From positions 151,288,153 to 151,352,152 of the forward strand of contig OY992532.1 in NCBI GenBank assembly GCA_963921185.1: 64,000 nucleotides of DNA. The letters are read 5' to 3'. A program made the position numbers and the translations under genes. A model generated the notes under the pieces. That model was not told where the DNA came from. It did no database searches and worked only from the letters and a program-made list of their open reading frames with translations. Positions 46,101 through 54,620 of this stretch are shown one piece after another. Source of the DNA: Dasysyrphus tricinctus. Taxonomy: Eukaryota; Arthropoda; Insecta; Diptera; Syrphidae. Positions within the stretch are counted from its first letter, which is position 1, and each line of letters opens with the position of its first letter.

Positions 46101-47186
46101 GCATTCTTGTGTAGTGTCATGGATAGCCTTTACCGAACTTGATGTTCCTCTGTCGGACGACCCGTTTGGTTGATTCATTAATTTATTGATCAATGCCGAT
46201 ACCAACAATCTGGTGTTGTCGTATCGATCAACTATTGTCTTCCATGCAGCATCATAATTATTATCTGACGTTGTGAAGTGTCGGATAAGCCTTTCAGCCT
46301 CTCCCGATAAATTAGTTTTAAGGTACCATAATTTTTGACATTTAGCCATTGGTTGATTGTGTACTATCTGGACGAACAAGTCATGAAATTGCCGCCATTT
46401 TAAATAATCACCATCAAATTTCTGCAATGAAATTTTAGGTAATTTTAAATTGCTTGAAGAGTTGGAGCTGTGACCTGTGGTGCCCTGTTGACCTTGATTT
46501 GCTAGTTCGTTTAGCTCAATTAACTTCTCTTCAGTGTGTTCTTCAATTTTAATGAAATCTTGAACGTTGTATCCTTCCAGGGAGGGATTTTCATATTGTT
46601 CATGCACTAAATTGTGGATGTGCAGAACTTCCTCCCAATACCGTTCAATGTTCTTTATTTTTATTTTATAAAATTCCGAAGAACGATTTGCCATTTGAGT
46701 TGATGCTCCTTCTAATGCTCTCTGCAGCCCTGCTATTGCAGCATATTGCCGCCTGATGATGGGGACTGATGTTTCTATTTGAAGTAAGGAACTTCTAGAG
46801 GTTGGAATTGGCTTAGTCTTGGCTAATTCCTGGTCATCTTTGTTTGCAGATTTGTCTGCTTCGCCTTCTTTTTCTGTATCGCCTTCTTCAACATCCACGG
46901 GATTAATACCTCGAAGGGTTGCCATCAGATCATTGTACAGAACTTGTACCTTCTGATATGTCTTTCCAGCAACATAGGGTGTGTCATGTTTAAGCGAACC
47001 CTCAATTTGCTTATGATTTTCTTGAAATCGATTCCAATACTGTTCGACGCGCTTAATACGGTCTTCCTTGTATTGTGCCGTTTTTCTTGAAGCACTATCC
47101 TTGCCGATATTTACTTTTAGTTTTGCCAATTCATCGGCTATGATTTTTTGTCGTGCCACGACGATTGTAATATCAGCTTCATCCAT
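40125..47186 (-). CDS. BEL2 Gag-Pol-Env polyprotein (2353 aa, Env truncated)
   Basis: Domains in order: coiled N-terminal Gag; DUF1759-type region (about 250-350, FDGDYLKWRQFHDLF); zinc knuckles CVNCFMTGHQASKC and CTKCFKKHNTLVH (about 490-525); protease LLDSGSQVNFIT (about 600); RT with YVDDVMTG (about 1008). Then RNase H FADASESAYGACIYVR (about 1183), integrase with DFCGP (about 1591), CDNATNFVG (about 1655) and GLWEAAVKS (about 1710), and a DUF5641-like tail (to about 1860). From about 1927 an Env part follows: basic leader, hydrophobic signal VATVLLVCLALPII, and cleavage site REKR near 2065 before a fusion-peptide-like segment. N-glycosylation sites and Cys follow. A Met codon at 41408 could start a separate Env from a spliced RNA. 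All pol motifs checked are intact. Confidence 0.95.
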   Translation of the reverse strand: MDEADITIVVARQKIIADELAKLKVNIGKDSASRKTAQYKEDRIKRVEQYWNRFQENHKQIEGSLKHDTPYVAGKTYQKVQVLYNDLMATLRGINPVDVEEGDTEKEGEADKSANKDDQELAKTKPIPTSRSSLLQIETSVPIIRRQYAAIAGLQRALEGASTQMANRSSEFYKIKIKNIERYWEEVLHIHNLVHEQYENPSLEGYNVQDFIKIEEHTEEKLIELNELANQGQQGTTGHSSNSSSNLKLPKISLQKFDGDYLKWRQFHDLFVQIVHNQPMAKCQKLWYLKTNLSGEAERLIRHFTTSDNNYDAAWKTIVDRYDNTRLLVSALINKLMNQPNGSSDRGTSSSVKAIHDTTQECLMGLTNIGISIDNWDPLITHIVLKKLDRDTHTLYEQSLENPRTVQKINDLLEFLERRFQSLEALGSKGKFPEEQRRVHLMKKVAAASAPTTSSCISCNGTHPLYACHEFLRMTPGHRLNLLKKHQKCVNCFMTGHQASKCKRRGCTKCFKKHNTLVHLDTMKPIEHNKTSVSKLQQTPDQGRDQTLTVSAASQQNPEQGRDQTLALSAVSQHSKTYILLGTARISLESKNGEFIECRALLDSGSQVNFITEKLVGRLGLSAKHDTMQIQGIGHATQNSYKRVNIHLQSRINGFSTRIEAMVLPKILSQQPTQFINIKQWNVPKNIQLADPKFNCPGNIDLLIGAELYHELLSVGQIKSDEEMPTLQNTVFGWIATGRVGHHPRSALTCGMCIEDENLNALIEKFWSIEDPEDTRRSITSAEKWCETHFTQTTHRDENGRFIVRLPFQDDPSSLGESKNIALRRLYSLERRLANNSELKKQYHQFMDEYISLGHMQEVAAPPSESPHYFLPHHCVQKPDSSTTKLRVVFDASSKTSSNISLNDILHTGPKIQDDLFTILLRFRLPRFVFTADIQKMYRQVLVHEEDRKYQLILWRRSTSEPIKCYQLNTLTYGTSAAPYLAIKSLQHLSQSSIMSHPIGSKVLQHDFYVDDVMTGSNSLSTTLEMQGQLIDVLQTAGFKLRKWCANHPRLLQAFLPEDKEMELDFSLDSEDNIKTLGLTWLPKVDDFCIKSHGITETKITKRIVSSEIARLFDPLGFLAPVVITAKIFLQQLWQLKIDWDAALPQDLHSKWMKFRDDFKLINLIRIPRHIFSQKIPDEIQLHIFADASESAYGACIYVRSIVNPGTIIVRLLCAKSRVAPIEKRTVKKPTIPRLELCAAKLAADLAKRVKKDIEYEKVATYFWTDSEIVLAWINSTSKTLPIFIANRVSSIQASTISQQWRHVRSKENPADLLTRGISPEKLKESNLWFYGPIFLHGQESAWPQPYAKPVTSAIMNDNRDSIHFIYKIQHGNSFKRLQRVTAFVLRYIQYLKIEVERKKQEKLHSNLSNQNEKKRLEKVLSTEEVNKKIQEVVLSSQELTHALNTIVQVMQRDEFSADILQLNKYHECNKTSAILCLSPFLDENKIIRVGGRLESSTLPYEAKHPILLPYEHPFVKMIMKDIHEDHKHVGPQALLAITRQRFWPIKGKIIARAVVKGCIRCTRAKPELLSPKMGNLPTTRVEPARPFVNSGVDFCGPIWIHYRGRGSRPQKGYIAVFCCFATKAVHLEVVSALTTEAFIGALKRFTGRRGHVRNLYCDNATNFVGARNQLQELSQSLYSSEGSNSIISSCTTKGIDFHFIPPRSPHFGGLWEAAVKSAKHLLYRSTTTASLTYEEFETLIIEIEAILNSRPLTPLSSDPNDLTALTPGHFLIGEPLTASIDSNVETRRMSLPTRWKLVTYIKNEFWKRWSREYLNELQQRSKWKQDKQNLQPGAIVLIKEDNIPPLKWPLGRVVKTYPGEDGVARVADVKTATNILRRAIHKLAPLPIDDDDDKPKQECPYKQKPEDLSRKPNGSSKRKAEDYTSMVTKASTSNSEHDQPQRKHRRSFSSAVATVLLVCLALPIISSHPVEINQFPAQLGLHFESLGIVNLASNDWNLVVYYDLEPYWAENAEFTNGILSLRQLCKLISHNSSCISIINQFVQLQEELKRGNELFTNNNHKPREKRGAFNIVGTLANSLFGVLDADYAQELSKTISDIKGNEDYVLQLLKNHTSIIDSTVNIIKGDQVSIREKFRTLKEQVNKIIDHTNQENLHNLFLALSIELTLIITNTQRIQASLINVLIDTNHGKINPLLLSPQQLNKEILIIRGHIPSSLRLPVESSELLQLYKLMTLKSRIINNHVMFQIKFPLVIIETFDIFRVIPIPIFTNGSFTAIKPDTPYLIVSQHRDQYYPLLDQELATCLTTGPSTYLCEQTKPLYRKGSSVCICEVSLLNNMPLPSKCKLTQLIKNQI

Positions 47187-47189
47187 TTT

Positions 47190-47592
47190 AAATTAGTCAG
47201 GAACTTGATGGATGGTCAGGAGCTTCTTGTTAATAAGTAACGTAATGAATATAAGAACTTGTTTTGTTATCTGGAACCTGATGCTGCTTGTTATCTGCTT
47301 CTGACGAAGGAACTTGCTTGCTGATCAGGAACTTGTGGTAGGTTAGCAACCTGATGATAATTCAGGAACTTGCTTGAAATAGCTGGCAACCAGTGTTATG
47401 GCCCTGGTGACGCTCTTGATTCAGGAACTTGGCAAGTAGCTGGCACCCAGTGTTATGGCCCTGGTGACGCTCTTCGTATTTTTAAATTTTGTAGTAAATG
47501 GCTTATTGTCAGTGTTTAGCCCTGACAAACGCTTTTATTAATGTCGTTTAATTTGCGCGAATTGCCCCTTACCTCTGGTGGGGGGAAGCAAT
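47190..47592 (-). repeat. Repeat-containing leader of BEL2
   Basis: On the + strand a degenerate CAGGAACTTG-like word recurs many times between 47205 and 47430. A 37-bp block with CCAGTGTTATGGCCCTGGTG occurs twice (47380-47416 and 47437-47474). Near the primer site the element strand reads CCCCCCACC.GAGGTAAGG, a match to a splice donor that also occurs inside both LTRs. No coding region is seen. Confidence 0.75.
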
Positions 47593-47610
47593 ATCACGTC
47601 GGGGTCACCA
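47593..47610 (-). promoter_or_regulatory. BEL2 primer-binding site, tRNA-Trp
   Basis: The - strand reads TGGTGACCCCGACGTGAT one base after the 5' LTR. This is the exact complement of the conserved tRNA-Trp 3' end and the same primer site as in avian leukosis-type retroviruses. Confidence 0.92.
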
Positions 47611-47611
47611 A

Positions 47612-48316
47612 TGTTTAACGATGAGGCTCTTTTGCCTCAACGAATCGATAGCCAGGGTAGAACACCGTGACTTTTGTGGAGTGTGAAATCGGTTCATGTA
47701 CCAATTCACAATTATAGTATTTGAATATTAGCCACCTTACCTCGGGTGGGGGGATAGCTAATATGAATTGAAATGAAACAAAATTCTTATCTGGCGATTG
47801 AAAATTGAATGACTTTATTGTCCCAAAATCGGGAATATTTATATTCAATAATTGCTAACCTAAACAATAAATATCTTACTAATAAAATGAAAAATAAAAT
47901 AATGCAAATTTTGCTCTATCGACAAACCTTGAACATAATGTATTTTTTAAAGGGTCGAATTTCGGATACGCGAAACACTTTGCCATTGCCACTCTACTGC
48001 GCCTTTAGTTTATTAACCTGCAGTAGCAGTTCAAGGTGAATTTTCTTTTGGCTGGGCATCATGTTTCGGGTATCCGGAATTCTTGTCGTTTATTATGCTT
48101 TTGCACACTGAATGTATTCGCGTAGTGTTTATGATAAAAAGAATGCACTAATTTTGAGGTAGGTCAAAAATGTATTTACTGACGCGAATAGATTCAGTAT
48201 GTGCATTTGGATTGTATTTGGTATACATTGAATTGTATGAATTTATGAATTAATATTTAAATTGGATAGTATTTATATTAGGGTGTGTGTATGTACATTC
48301 ATTCTGTTCGTGAACA
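47612..48316 (-). repeat. BEL2 LTR (5' LTR in element sense)
   Basis: 705 bp, partner of 38554-39258. It would hold the promoter of the element. Confidence 0.95.
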
Positions 48317-48321
48317 ATAAC

Positions 48322-48782
48322 CATAAAAATGAATAAATAATGTGTATTTAAACAAAATAAACGATAAAAAAGATATAGACAAATATAAGATAAGAGAGAA
48401 CAAAAAGAACACAAGAAGATTAGATCAATAATTCCCTGTACCCAGTACTTCTTTTCTTCTTTTTATAATTTTGTGTAGTTAATAGAGAAAAGTTAAACTC
48501 AAGAATAGAGCAAGAGAAAAGAAAGAAAAAAACGAAAAAGGAAATGAGTGAAAGATGAAACAAGAACTTAGAGTACAAATTTGAATCAAATTTAATATCT
48601 ATAATTAAAAAAAAAATATAAAATATAAAACTGATAAACAAATGTTTCTATTTATAAAAAGCAAAAGGTTTAACAAAATAATTCAAAAAGAAATAGAAAA
48701 AAAAAATAAATCAAACTATAGGAGACTAAAAATTAAGTAATAGCGAATATAAAAGCAAGGAATGTAAAATAATAAATTTGGA
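48322..48782 (-). other. LINE D segment between ORF1 and ORF2, no gene
   Basis: A-rich sequence on the + strand, part of LINE D between the ORF1 end and the endonuclease start; no protein similarity. Confidence 0.6.
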
Positions 48783-49930
48783 TGTATATTCATATTGGTG
48801 ATCTGGCAATTCCTTCCAATTTTACGGTTGAGTCAATTAAAATAGCTGAATCGTTTTGGTTACATTTAACGTAAACATATCCTCGTGCTGTATGTAAAGA
48901 CATTAATCGTTTCTGTTTCTTCAGTGCGGGTGCTTGTTGTAAGAGGAGTTTGTTTTTCGGTGATAAGCTTTCCCGTAAGTAGATTGCGATATCAGAAGCG
49001 AATCCGGCGTCACGTAAACTCAGTTATCGATTGTTCAATTTGCGAAATGCGGCGATAGAAGCTAATAAGTAGTTTCGGTCGTACGCTGAGAAGAATCGTA
49101 TCATTATGGCAGTGTCGTTTGATGCATTTTTGGGACGGGTGCGGAAAATACTCGCGGGGGGCGTAGTGTTTATTGCGGTACAGATGCTATTGAAAACCAA
49201 CTTCAGATTTTCATCGGGAGAATGCGGGAGCGGGATACCGAATAAAAATGCATCGTTTGCAACTAAACGGTTTTCTTGTGAATGAAGTGTGTTTTTAATT
49301 TCTTTCAGTTCATTTGAGGCAGTTATGCAGTTCAGTAAGGTCAGTGATTTTGTCTGCAAGCTTACAAAACCAAGCTATTGAAAACCAACTTCAGATTTTC
49401 ATCGGGACAGTGCGGGATACCGAATAAAAATGCATCGTTTGCAACTAAACGGTTTTCTTGTGAATGAAGTGTGTTTTTAATTTCTTTCAGTTCATTTGAG
49501 GCAGTTATGCAGTTCAGTAAGGTCAGTGATTTTGTCTGCAAGCTCACAGCCAGTTCATTTTTGACATTAGAGAGTGATGCCTGCACAGTGGAGAGTTCGG
49601 ATTAAACTGATTGCATGTTTGTATTAGTAATTGCGAGAGAAGATTCCATATTGTTCACTTTTTTGTTGATACCGCAAAAGTTTTCTTTTATTTCCCTGAT
49701 CTCAATATCAATTTTTTTTAGTAATATTTGCTTCACTCAACGACATTTTTTCGGCAAGCAAGGAAATTATAAACTCACTCTGAATGCGTTATTTTTCGTC
49801 CATTTTTGTTCCCAATTTTTGTTTTCGTCCATGAGTTTTGCGATTTTACGGTTTGACGATTAGGGGGAATTATTCTGCGAGTTATGGCAAGTCAACCGGG
49901 ACTTCGAATTATTGCGTTTCGGTGGGGGAG
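48783..49930 (-). pseudogene. LINE D ORF1 (nucleic-acid-binding protein), broken
   Basis: The - strand reads a coiled-coil-like region (ASNELKEIKNTLHSQENRL), then a conserved LINE ORF1 core (FLFGIPLPHSPDENLKLVFN, PPASIFRTRPKNASNDTAIM, FFSAYDRNYLLASIAAFRK). After a stop at 49024 the continuation reads LRDAGFASDIAIYLRESLS and RGYVYVKCNQND up to 48783. This is the ORF1 type found in jockey/CR1-like insect elements, thought to coat the LINE RNA. The N-terminal part near 49600-49930 contains stops. An internal tandem duplication disrupts the coiled-coil part. Confidence 0.75.
49185..49546 (-). repeat. 189-bp tandem duplication inside LINE D ORF1
   Basis: The block starting GCTATTGAAAACCAACTTC occurs at 49185 and again at 49374. 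The second copy lacks about eight bases near its start and is otherwise almost the same. It duplicates the region coding for the coiled coil and the start of the core. Confidence 0.9.
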
Positions 49931-50000
49931 ACATTATAACTTATGACAAGAGCACAAAATAAAAAGAACGATTTGAAATTGGCACAGTAAGTTAAGTATC

Positions 50001-50949
50001 GCTTTCTCTTTCTTTACTTTTTTTATGATTTTTGATAATTTTTTTAAAGGAGAATTAGAAAAATAATTTGGTTTTTGTTTGTTTTTGTATGTTTATCTTT
50101 GACTTGCACTAAAGAACCTCGTGTATATTTGTAGGATTTTATTTAATTAATTTGTTTAAATTAAACACGGATTTTTTAATGCTTTTTTGGTCGTTTACAA
50201 GTGTCACTAATTGCCAGATCAAAAAAGAGGTCTACTCACTAGCTTCCATTGAATTGAGATATCATAAAGAAAATGAAAATTTTGTAACTATAATGTGGGT
50301 ATATATTTATGTATAGGTGTATTTATTTTGTTCAGCAAAACAATCATAATATGTAGGGACCTCTATTTTATTTTGAATATTCAATTTTTTTGAATCAAAA
50401 TAGGTATCAAAGCAATGTTGACCTTTTTATAGACATACATAAGTCTAAGCAGAAAATTAACTAGCAATGTTGCTACGTTTTGCTGCAAGGATATTTTTGC
50501 TTCTATTTAAAAGATTTTCAAATCTGTGGTAGGTAGGTATATGAGTCATGAGTCATATGAAAACTGGTCCATTTTCCAAAAAAATCGGACAACTAATAGC
50601 AATCTTTTTTTTAAGAAAGAGAACTTGTTTTTACATCACTTAGATTTACGAGTCAAAAAATTTTCAGTTAATAAAATGACAACAAAGGATAATGGGCAAA
50701 TTGGTCCACATATCCACCACGAACGACTTGTATATACATAGGTACATAAGTGTCCGCAGGATTTTATCTAGAGGGGACAGACAACAATCCAATTTTGAGT
50801 TATCAAATTTTCGAAAAAAACTATATTTATATAGGATATTTTAGTATGCAATATTATTTGAACTTTTTGGAATTTGTGCTTATAAATAATTTAATTTAAA
50901 TCCGTTTAGCCAAAAAAGAGGAAATTCAAAACCCAAAATAACGTTCTAT
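50001..50949. other. A/T-rich DNA beside LINE D, no gene seen
   Basis: No coding signal and no clear repeat; the 71-codon frame at 50526 has no features of a real protein. Confidence 0.5.
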
Positions 50950-50965
50950 GGGAGTTAATAGTTAT

Positions 50966-51277
50966 AAATAAATAAATTGGCTGGCGCAAAAGCTCGCGGA
51001 GAACCAGGGCATAGTGACTTAAAACTCTCAACCATTCCTGTGTGCGTGTTGTTGGCAGGAATGGAGGAGACCTACAGTTTTTTTCCGAGTCCGAACGGCT
51101 TAATGAGCAGTAGGTACTTATTCATGACAAGTATACTCTTGGAGGATTTGTCTGTTCCTCGCAAGAGGCAGTCGGATAAAACATTTCTGTTTTTAGGTGG
51201 CATGGCTAGGAATTGAACCCACACCTTCAGCATGACAGTCCTACACACTAACCATCATGCCACGAGGTACTACGGGG
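50966..51277 (-). mobile_element. tRNA-derived SINE
   Basis: The - strand starts with a tRNA-like head: GTGGCATGATGGTTAGTGTG (A-box-like) and GGGTTCAATTCC (B box) near 51215-51270. A body of about 200 bases and an A/T-rich tail AATTTATTTATTT follow. A perfect 16-bp direct repeat GGGAGTTAATAGTTAT flanks it (50950-50965 and 51278-51293). The head resembles a tRNA but cannot be a working tRNA gene in this context. The SINE would be transcribed by RNA polymerase III and moved by a LINE. Confidence 0.93.
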
Positions 51278-51293
51278 GGGAGTTAATAGTTAT

Positions 51294-51469
51294 CCAGCGT
51301 AAAATTATTTTTGATGACGGCAAAGAGTTTTTCAATTAATACGAGCATAACCAGACTAAGCACCACTAAAGGAACCTGATGATTGATGTGTCTCTCGTGA
51401 AATAGCTATAACTCCAGCCTATATACTTGGTGGTAACACACGCAAGTTGTTGTTGTTCATTCAAAATTA
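51294..51469. other. Short flank, no feature
   Basis: Non-coding DNA between the SINE and LINE G; a short TTG run lies near 51450. Confidence 0.4.
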
Positions 51470-51489
51470 TTATTTTGTAAGTTTTTGAA

Positions 51490-51946
51490 TTTTTAGGAAT
51501 GGTGGGTAGTTTTAGGGTCGATTTTAGCAACATTCGTGGGCTAAGAAAAAATTTCTTTTCTGCGTATGTCTACACTGCATTAAACAGGCCAGCTGTTTTG
51601 GCATTAAGTGAAACCCAAGTGGGTGACAATACCGATTACACGGAATTCAATCTCCATGGTTTAAGCTGAACTCTTTCTATCTTTTGCCACAATGGGTATA
51701 ACTTAGCGCCATTATTCTTCCCCCATCATGGTCTCGCCGTCTATATAAGAAACGATGTCGCGTACCAACTTCAGCCTCAATATGGTTTGTGCTCAAACAC
51801 AATCTCTTGATGTGGCTTAAATTTTCGGTCAATAAGCACATCATTCACACTTGTTTTATTTATAGAAGCCCAAACTTGGACTGAAACTCAACTTTTAACG
51901 AGTTTGATGCTCTGTCCGACTCGGGAGACTGACGCAAATACAAAAA
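51490..51946 (+). pseudogene. LINE G endonuclease, N-terminal half
   Basis: The + strand reads FRVDFSNIRGLRKNF, LALSETQVGDNTDYTEFNL and, after stops, HHGLAVYIRND and IIHTCFIYRSPN with FNEFDALSDS in changing phases. These are the first conserved blocks of a LINE endonuclease (Asn and Glu motifs present). It stops at the border of the foldback-like element. Confidence 0.75.
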
Positions 51947-52200
51947 CCGAAACTATGCGGGACTATACCAGAACGTACGATACTCGTATGTGCGAAAATT
52001 TTAAACGGATGACTACGATTCACCAAATTATGAAAAAGGAGGGCACTCTATTGTAGCTTGGTTTTAGGTTGGCAACCATAGGAGGAAAAGTGCCAAACAA
52101 CATATACCTACATAGAAATGGAGTTGTTTGATTCCTATTGGTAGATACATTAAAAAAAAAGCGTATAAATAAAATATAAATGATGGAGTCGTGGGGATAA

Positions 52201-52770
52201 ATTTATACGAAAACGGGGTCGGAGTTAGGCACAATTAGGATCTAGGAAAATTAAAGTGCCGGTGATGGTTGGTATTGGTTAAACAAACGCATTGATTAGG
52301 TAGGTAAATAGGTTAATATGGTTGACAAGGCCGCAAGGAGGAACATTTATACGAACACGGGGTCGGATTAGACATAAAGAGGAATATCAGGAAATTTAAA
52401 GTGCCGGGTGATGATTGTTATTGGTAAGGCAAGAGCATTGTTTAGGATGGAAAATAGGTAAATATCATTGACAGGGCCGCAAGGGGGTACATTTATACGA
52501 ACACGGGGTCGGAGTTAGACATAAAAAGAAATATCCGGAAATTTAAAGTACCGGGTGATGATTGTTATTGGTAAGGCAAGAGCATTGTTTAGGATGGAAA
52601 ATAGGTAAATATGATTGACAGGGCCGCAAGGGGGTACATTTATACGAACACGAGGTCGGAGTTATATATTGTTTTGGATGTACATAAAAAGGTAAATATG
52701 GTTGACAGGGAGGCAAAGGAGTATGAATATCTCAGGGTACGGAAATGCTCATGGGGATCAATATATTGCT
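52201..52770 (+). repeat. Left arm, 146-bp tandem modules
   Basis: The word ATTTATACGA recurs at 52201, 52345, 52491 and 52638, marking about 3.5 units that also contain GGGGTCGGA, AAAGTGCCGG and GACAGGGCCGCAAGG. The same units occur inverted at about 56190-57660. Confidence 0.9.
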
Positions 52771-54620
52771 ACTTCGTTGTTTCTTGAGCGATTTCGATGA
52801 AATTAACACAGGTGATAGCGAATACAGATTTTTAAAAGAAAAAAATATTTTCAAAACAGGGTGTTTCAAAAATGTGTCAGTATATTGAAACTTCGTTGTT
52901 CCTTGGTTGATTTGACTGAAACTGACATAGGTGATAGCTGATACATAACTAAAAAGGAAAAAAATATCTTCAACAGGGTGTTTAAAAAAAATTCAACTTC
53001 GTTGTTCCTTGAGCGATTTCAATGAAGTTTAATCAGGTCATAGCTGATATAGATTTTAAAAAGAAAAAAATATTTTCAAAACAGGGTGTTTCAAAAAGAT
53101 GTAAATACACTAGTCAACAATATTAAAGGAACAAATTTTTTTTCAATTTTTGTTAGCGTTTTTTGAAGAGCTGTATCTTTGTGACGAGTGGTCGTATTGA
53201 GTTGAAATAAAAAACATTTTACAGCTTTATGTTTTTTGTTTCGAGATTTGTTTGCAAACAAATTTTTTTGAAGTACCGTTATTGCGTTATTGCAAAAAAT
53301 GAGACGAGACAACTAAATTATTTTTTTTTTATTTTTTTTGAAGGTGGTGTTCCTAAACAATGCGAAGTTGTCATCAAAATGACAAGAAAACCGCAATTCC
53401 AGTGGATTTTTTTCACAGTTTTGCATTAGTTAAATACTTTTTTGAATGGAAATGAAAAAAAAATTACATTTTTCAAAAAAAAAAATTAAAAAAATCAAGT
53501 TTTTTTGTTTGAAAATTTTTTTAAATTAATTTTTTTATTTTTTTGTTTAATGTACTTTTTATTTCATTTTAATTCAAAAAATTATCTAACTAATGCAAAA
53601 CTGTGAAAAAATCTACTGGAATTGCGGTTTTCTTGTCATTTTGATGACAACTTCGCATTGTTTAGGAACACCACAATTTGTTCCTTTACCTGGTTTGTAA
53701 GACTTTGAAGTTTTGGTGAGGAAAAACGGTTCGATGAATCAATTTGAAAATTTACAAGAATATTGATGATTTAAAAGTCTATAAATTTGCATACCATCGC
53801 AAGCCATGCAATCAATATTTGCAACGAAAAAAAAAAGATTTACGAAAAGACCACAAAACGTCGGTTTTTAGTACTTTTTTTAAACTAACGGTGAACGGTA
53901 AAAAAAAATAATTTCTACAAAATCATAAAAAAATCTTGTAAAACGATTTTTCAAATTTCCAAAACTGTCTTTGAAATTTTTATAACATCATTATTTGCTG
54001 AGATATTGGTAATCAAGCCTAAAAGTATCTTTTTTCATTCAAAGTCATATAAACCATGTCAAAAAAAAATCTTACGAAAACAACAAAAAAAACTGAATTG
54101 AAGCTGAATAAACAAGGTATCTGATCATGACATTTAATTGACTCAAAAAAAATTATCCATAGAAATGAGGACCTTCAAAAAAAATAAAAAAAAAATAATT
54201 TAGTTGTCTCGTCTCATTTTTTGCAATAACGCAATAACGGTACTTCAAAAAAATTTGTTTGCAAACAAATCTCGAAACAAAAAACATAAAGCTGTAAAAT
54301 GCTTTTTATTTCAACTCAATACGACCACTCTTCACAAAGATACAGCTCTTCAAAAAACGCTAACAAAAATTGAAAAAAAATTTGTTCCTTTAATATTGTT
54401 GACTAGTGTATATTGAAACTTCATTGTTCCTTGGTCGATTTGATTGAAACTGACATAGGTGAAATCTGATACATAATTAAAAAGGAAAAAAATATTTTCA
54501 ACAGGGTGTTTCAAAAAATGTTAACTTCATTGTTCCTTGAGCGATTTCAATGAAATTTACACAGGTGATAGCTGATACAGATTTTAAAAAGAAAAATACA
54601 TATTTTCAAAAGAGGGTGTT
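52771..54620 (+). repeat. Left arm, A-B-A-B-A modules (split by a MITE)
   Basis: Units begin ACTTCGTTGTTCCTTG-like at 52771, 52890, 52996, 54418 and 54524. Type A continues AGCGATTTCAATGAA, and type B continues GTTGATTTGACTGAAACTGA. The order is A, B, A, [MITE], B, A. Each unit ends with an ACAGGGTGTTT-like word. Confidence 0.9.
53108..54408. mobile_element. Tc1/mariner-like MITE with long TIRs
   Basis: The ends CACTAGTCAACAATATTAAA and the complement at 54389-54408 begin inverted repeats of about 220 bp that match almost fully. TA lies on both sides (53106-53107, 54409-54410), the hallmark of Tc1/mariner insertion. Inside is a second inverted pair (about 53341-53433 and 53588-53681, word CCTAAACAATGCGAAG), a palindrome within the palindrome. 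No transposase frame exists. It sits inside the A-B-A modules and so postdates the arm. Confidence 0.9.

Larger units (their letters stand above)
38554..48316 (-). mobile_element. BEL/Pao retrotransposon BEL2 with env (roo-like)
   Basis: 9763 bp with two 705-bp LTRs of TG...CA type that I read as identical. ATAAC lies on both sides (38549-38553, 48317-48321). It has a tRNA-Trp primer site, a polypurine tract GAGGGGGAGTA, and a single 2353-codon gag-pol-env frame followed by the in-phase remainder of Env. BEL/Pao elements with an Env part fused to Pol are known from Drosophila roo; this one has longer LTRs. It interrupts LINE D upstream of the endonuclease. Confidence 0.95.
20595..50000 (-). 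mobile_element. Jockey-like LINE D, one old copy in three pieces
   Basis: Three - strand blocks join precisely when the insertions are removed. ORF1 lies at 49930-48783, endonuclease plus RT at 38553-36700, and the RT C-terminus plus 3' UTR at 21506-20595. The RT reading ...GPVLFSLYVNELPS... is continuous across 36700/21507, and the target repeats AAAGTGAGAAC and ATAAC mark the interruptions. The 3' end carries an AATAAATAAATAAA-like tail near 20600. The inserts are LINE B with BEL1, LINE C, and BEL2. The 5' limit near 50000 is a guess from the end of ORF1-like sequence. Confidence 0.85.

Noticed and set aside
47380..47474. CRISPR-like short repeats
   Set aside because: Only two copies with repeat-like spacer in a eukaryotic retroelement leader.
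51200..51275. A tRNA gene on the - strand
   Set aside because: It is the head of a SINE with tail and target duplication; the stems of a functional tRNA are not kept.
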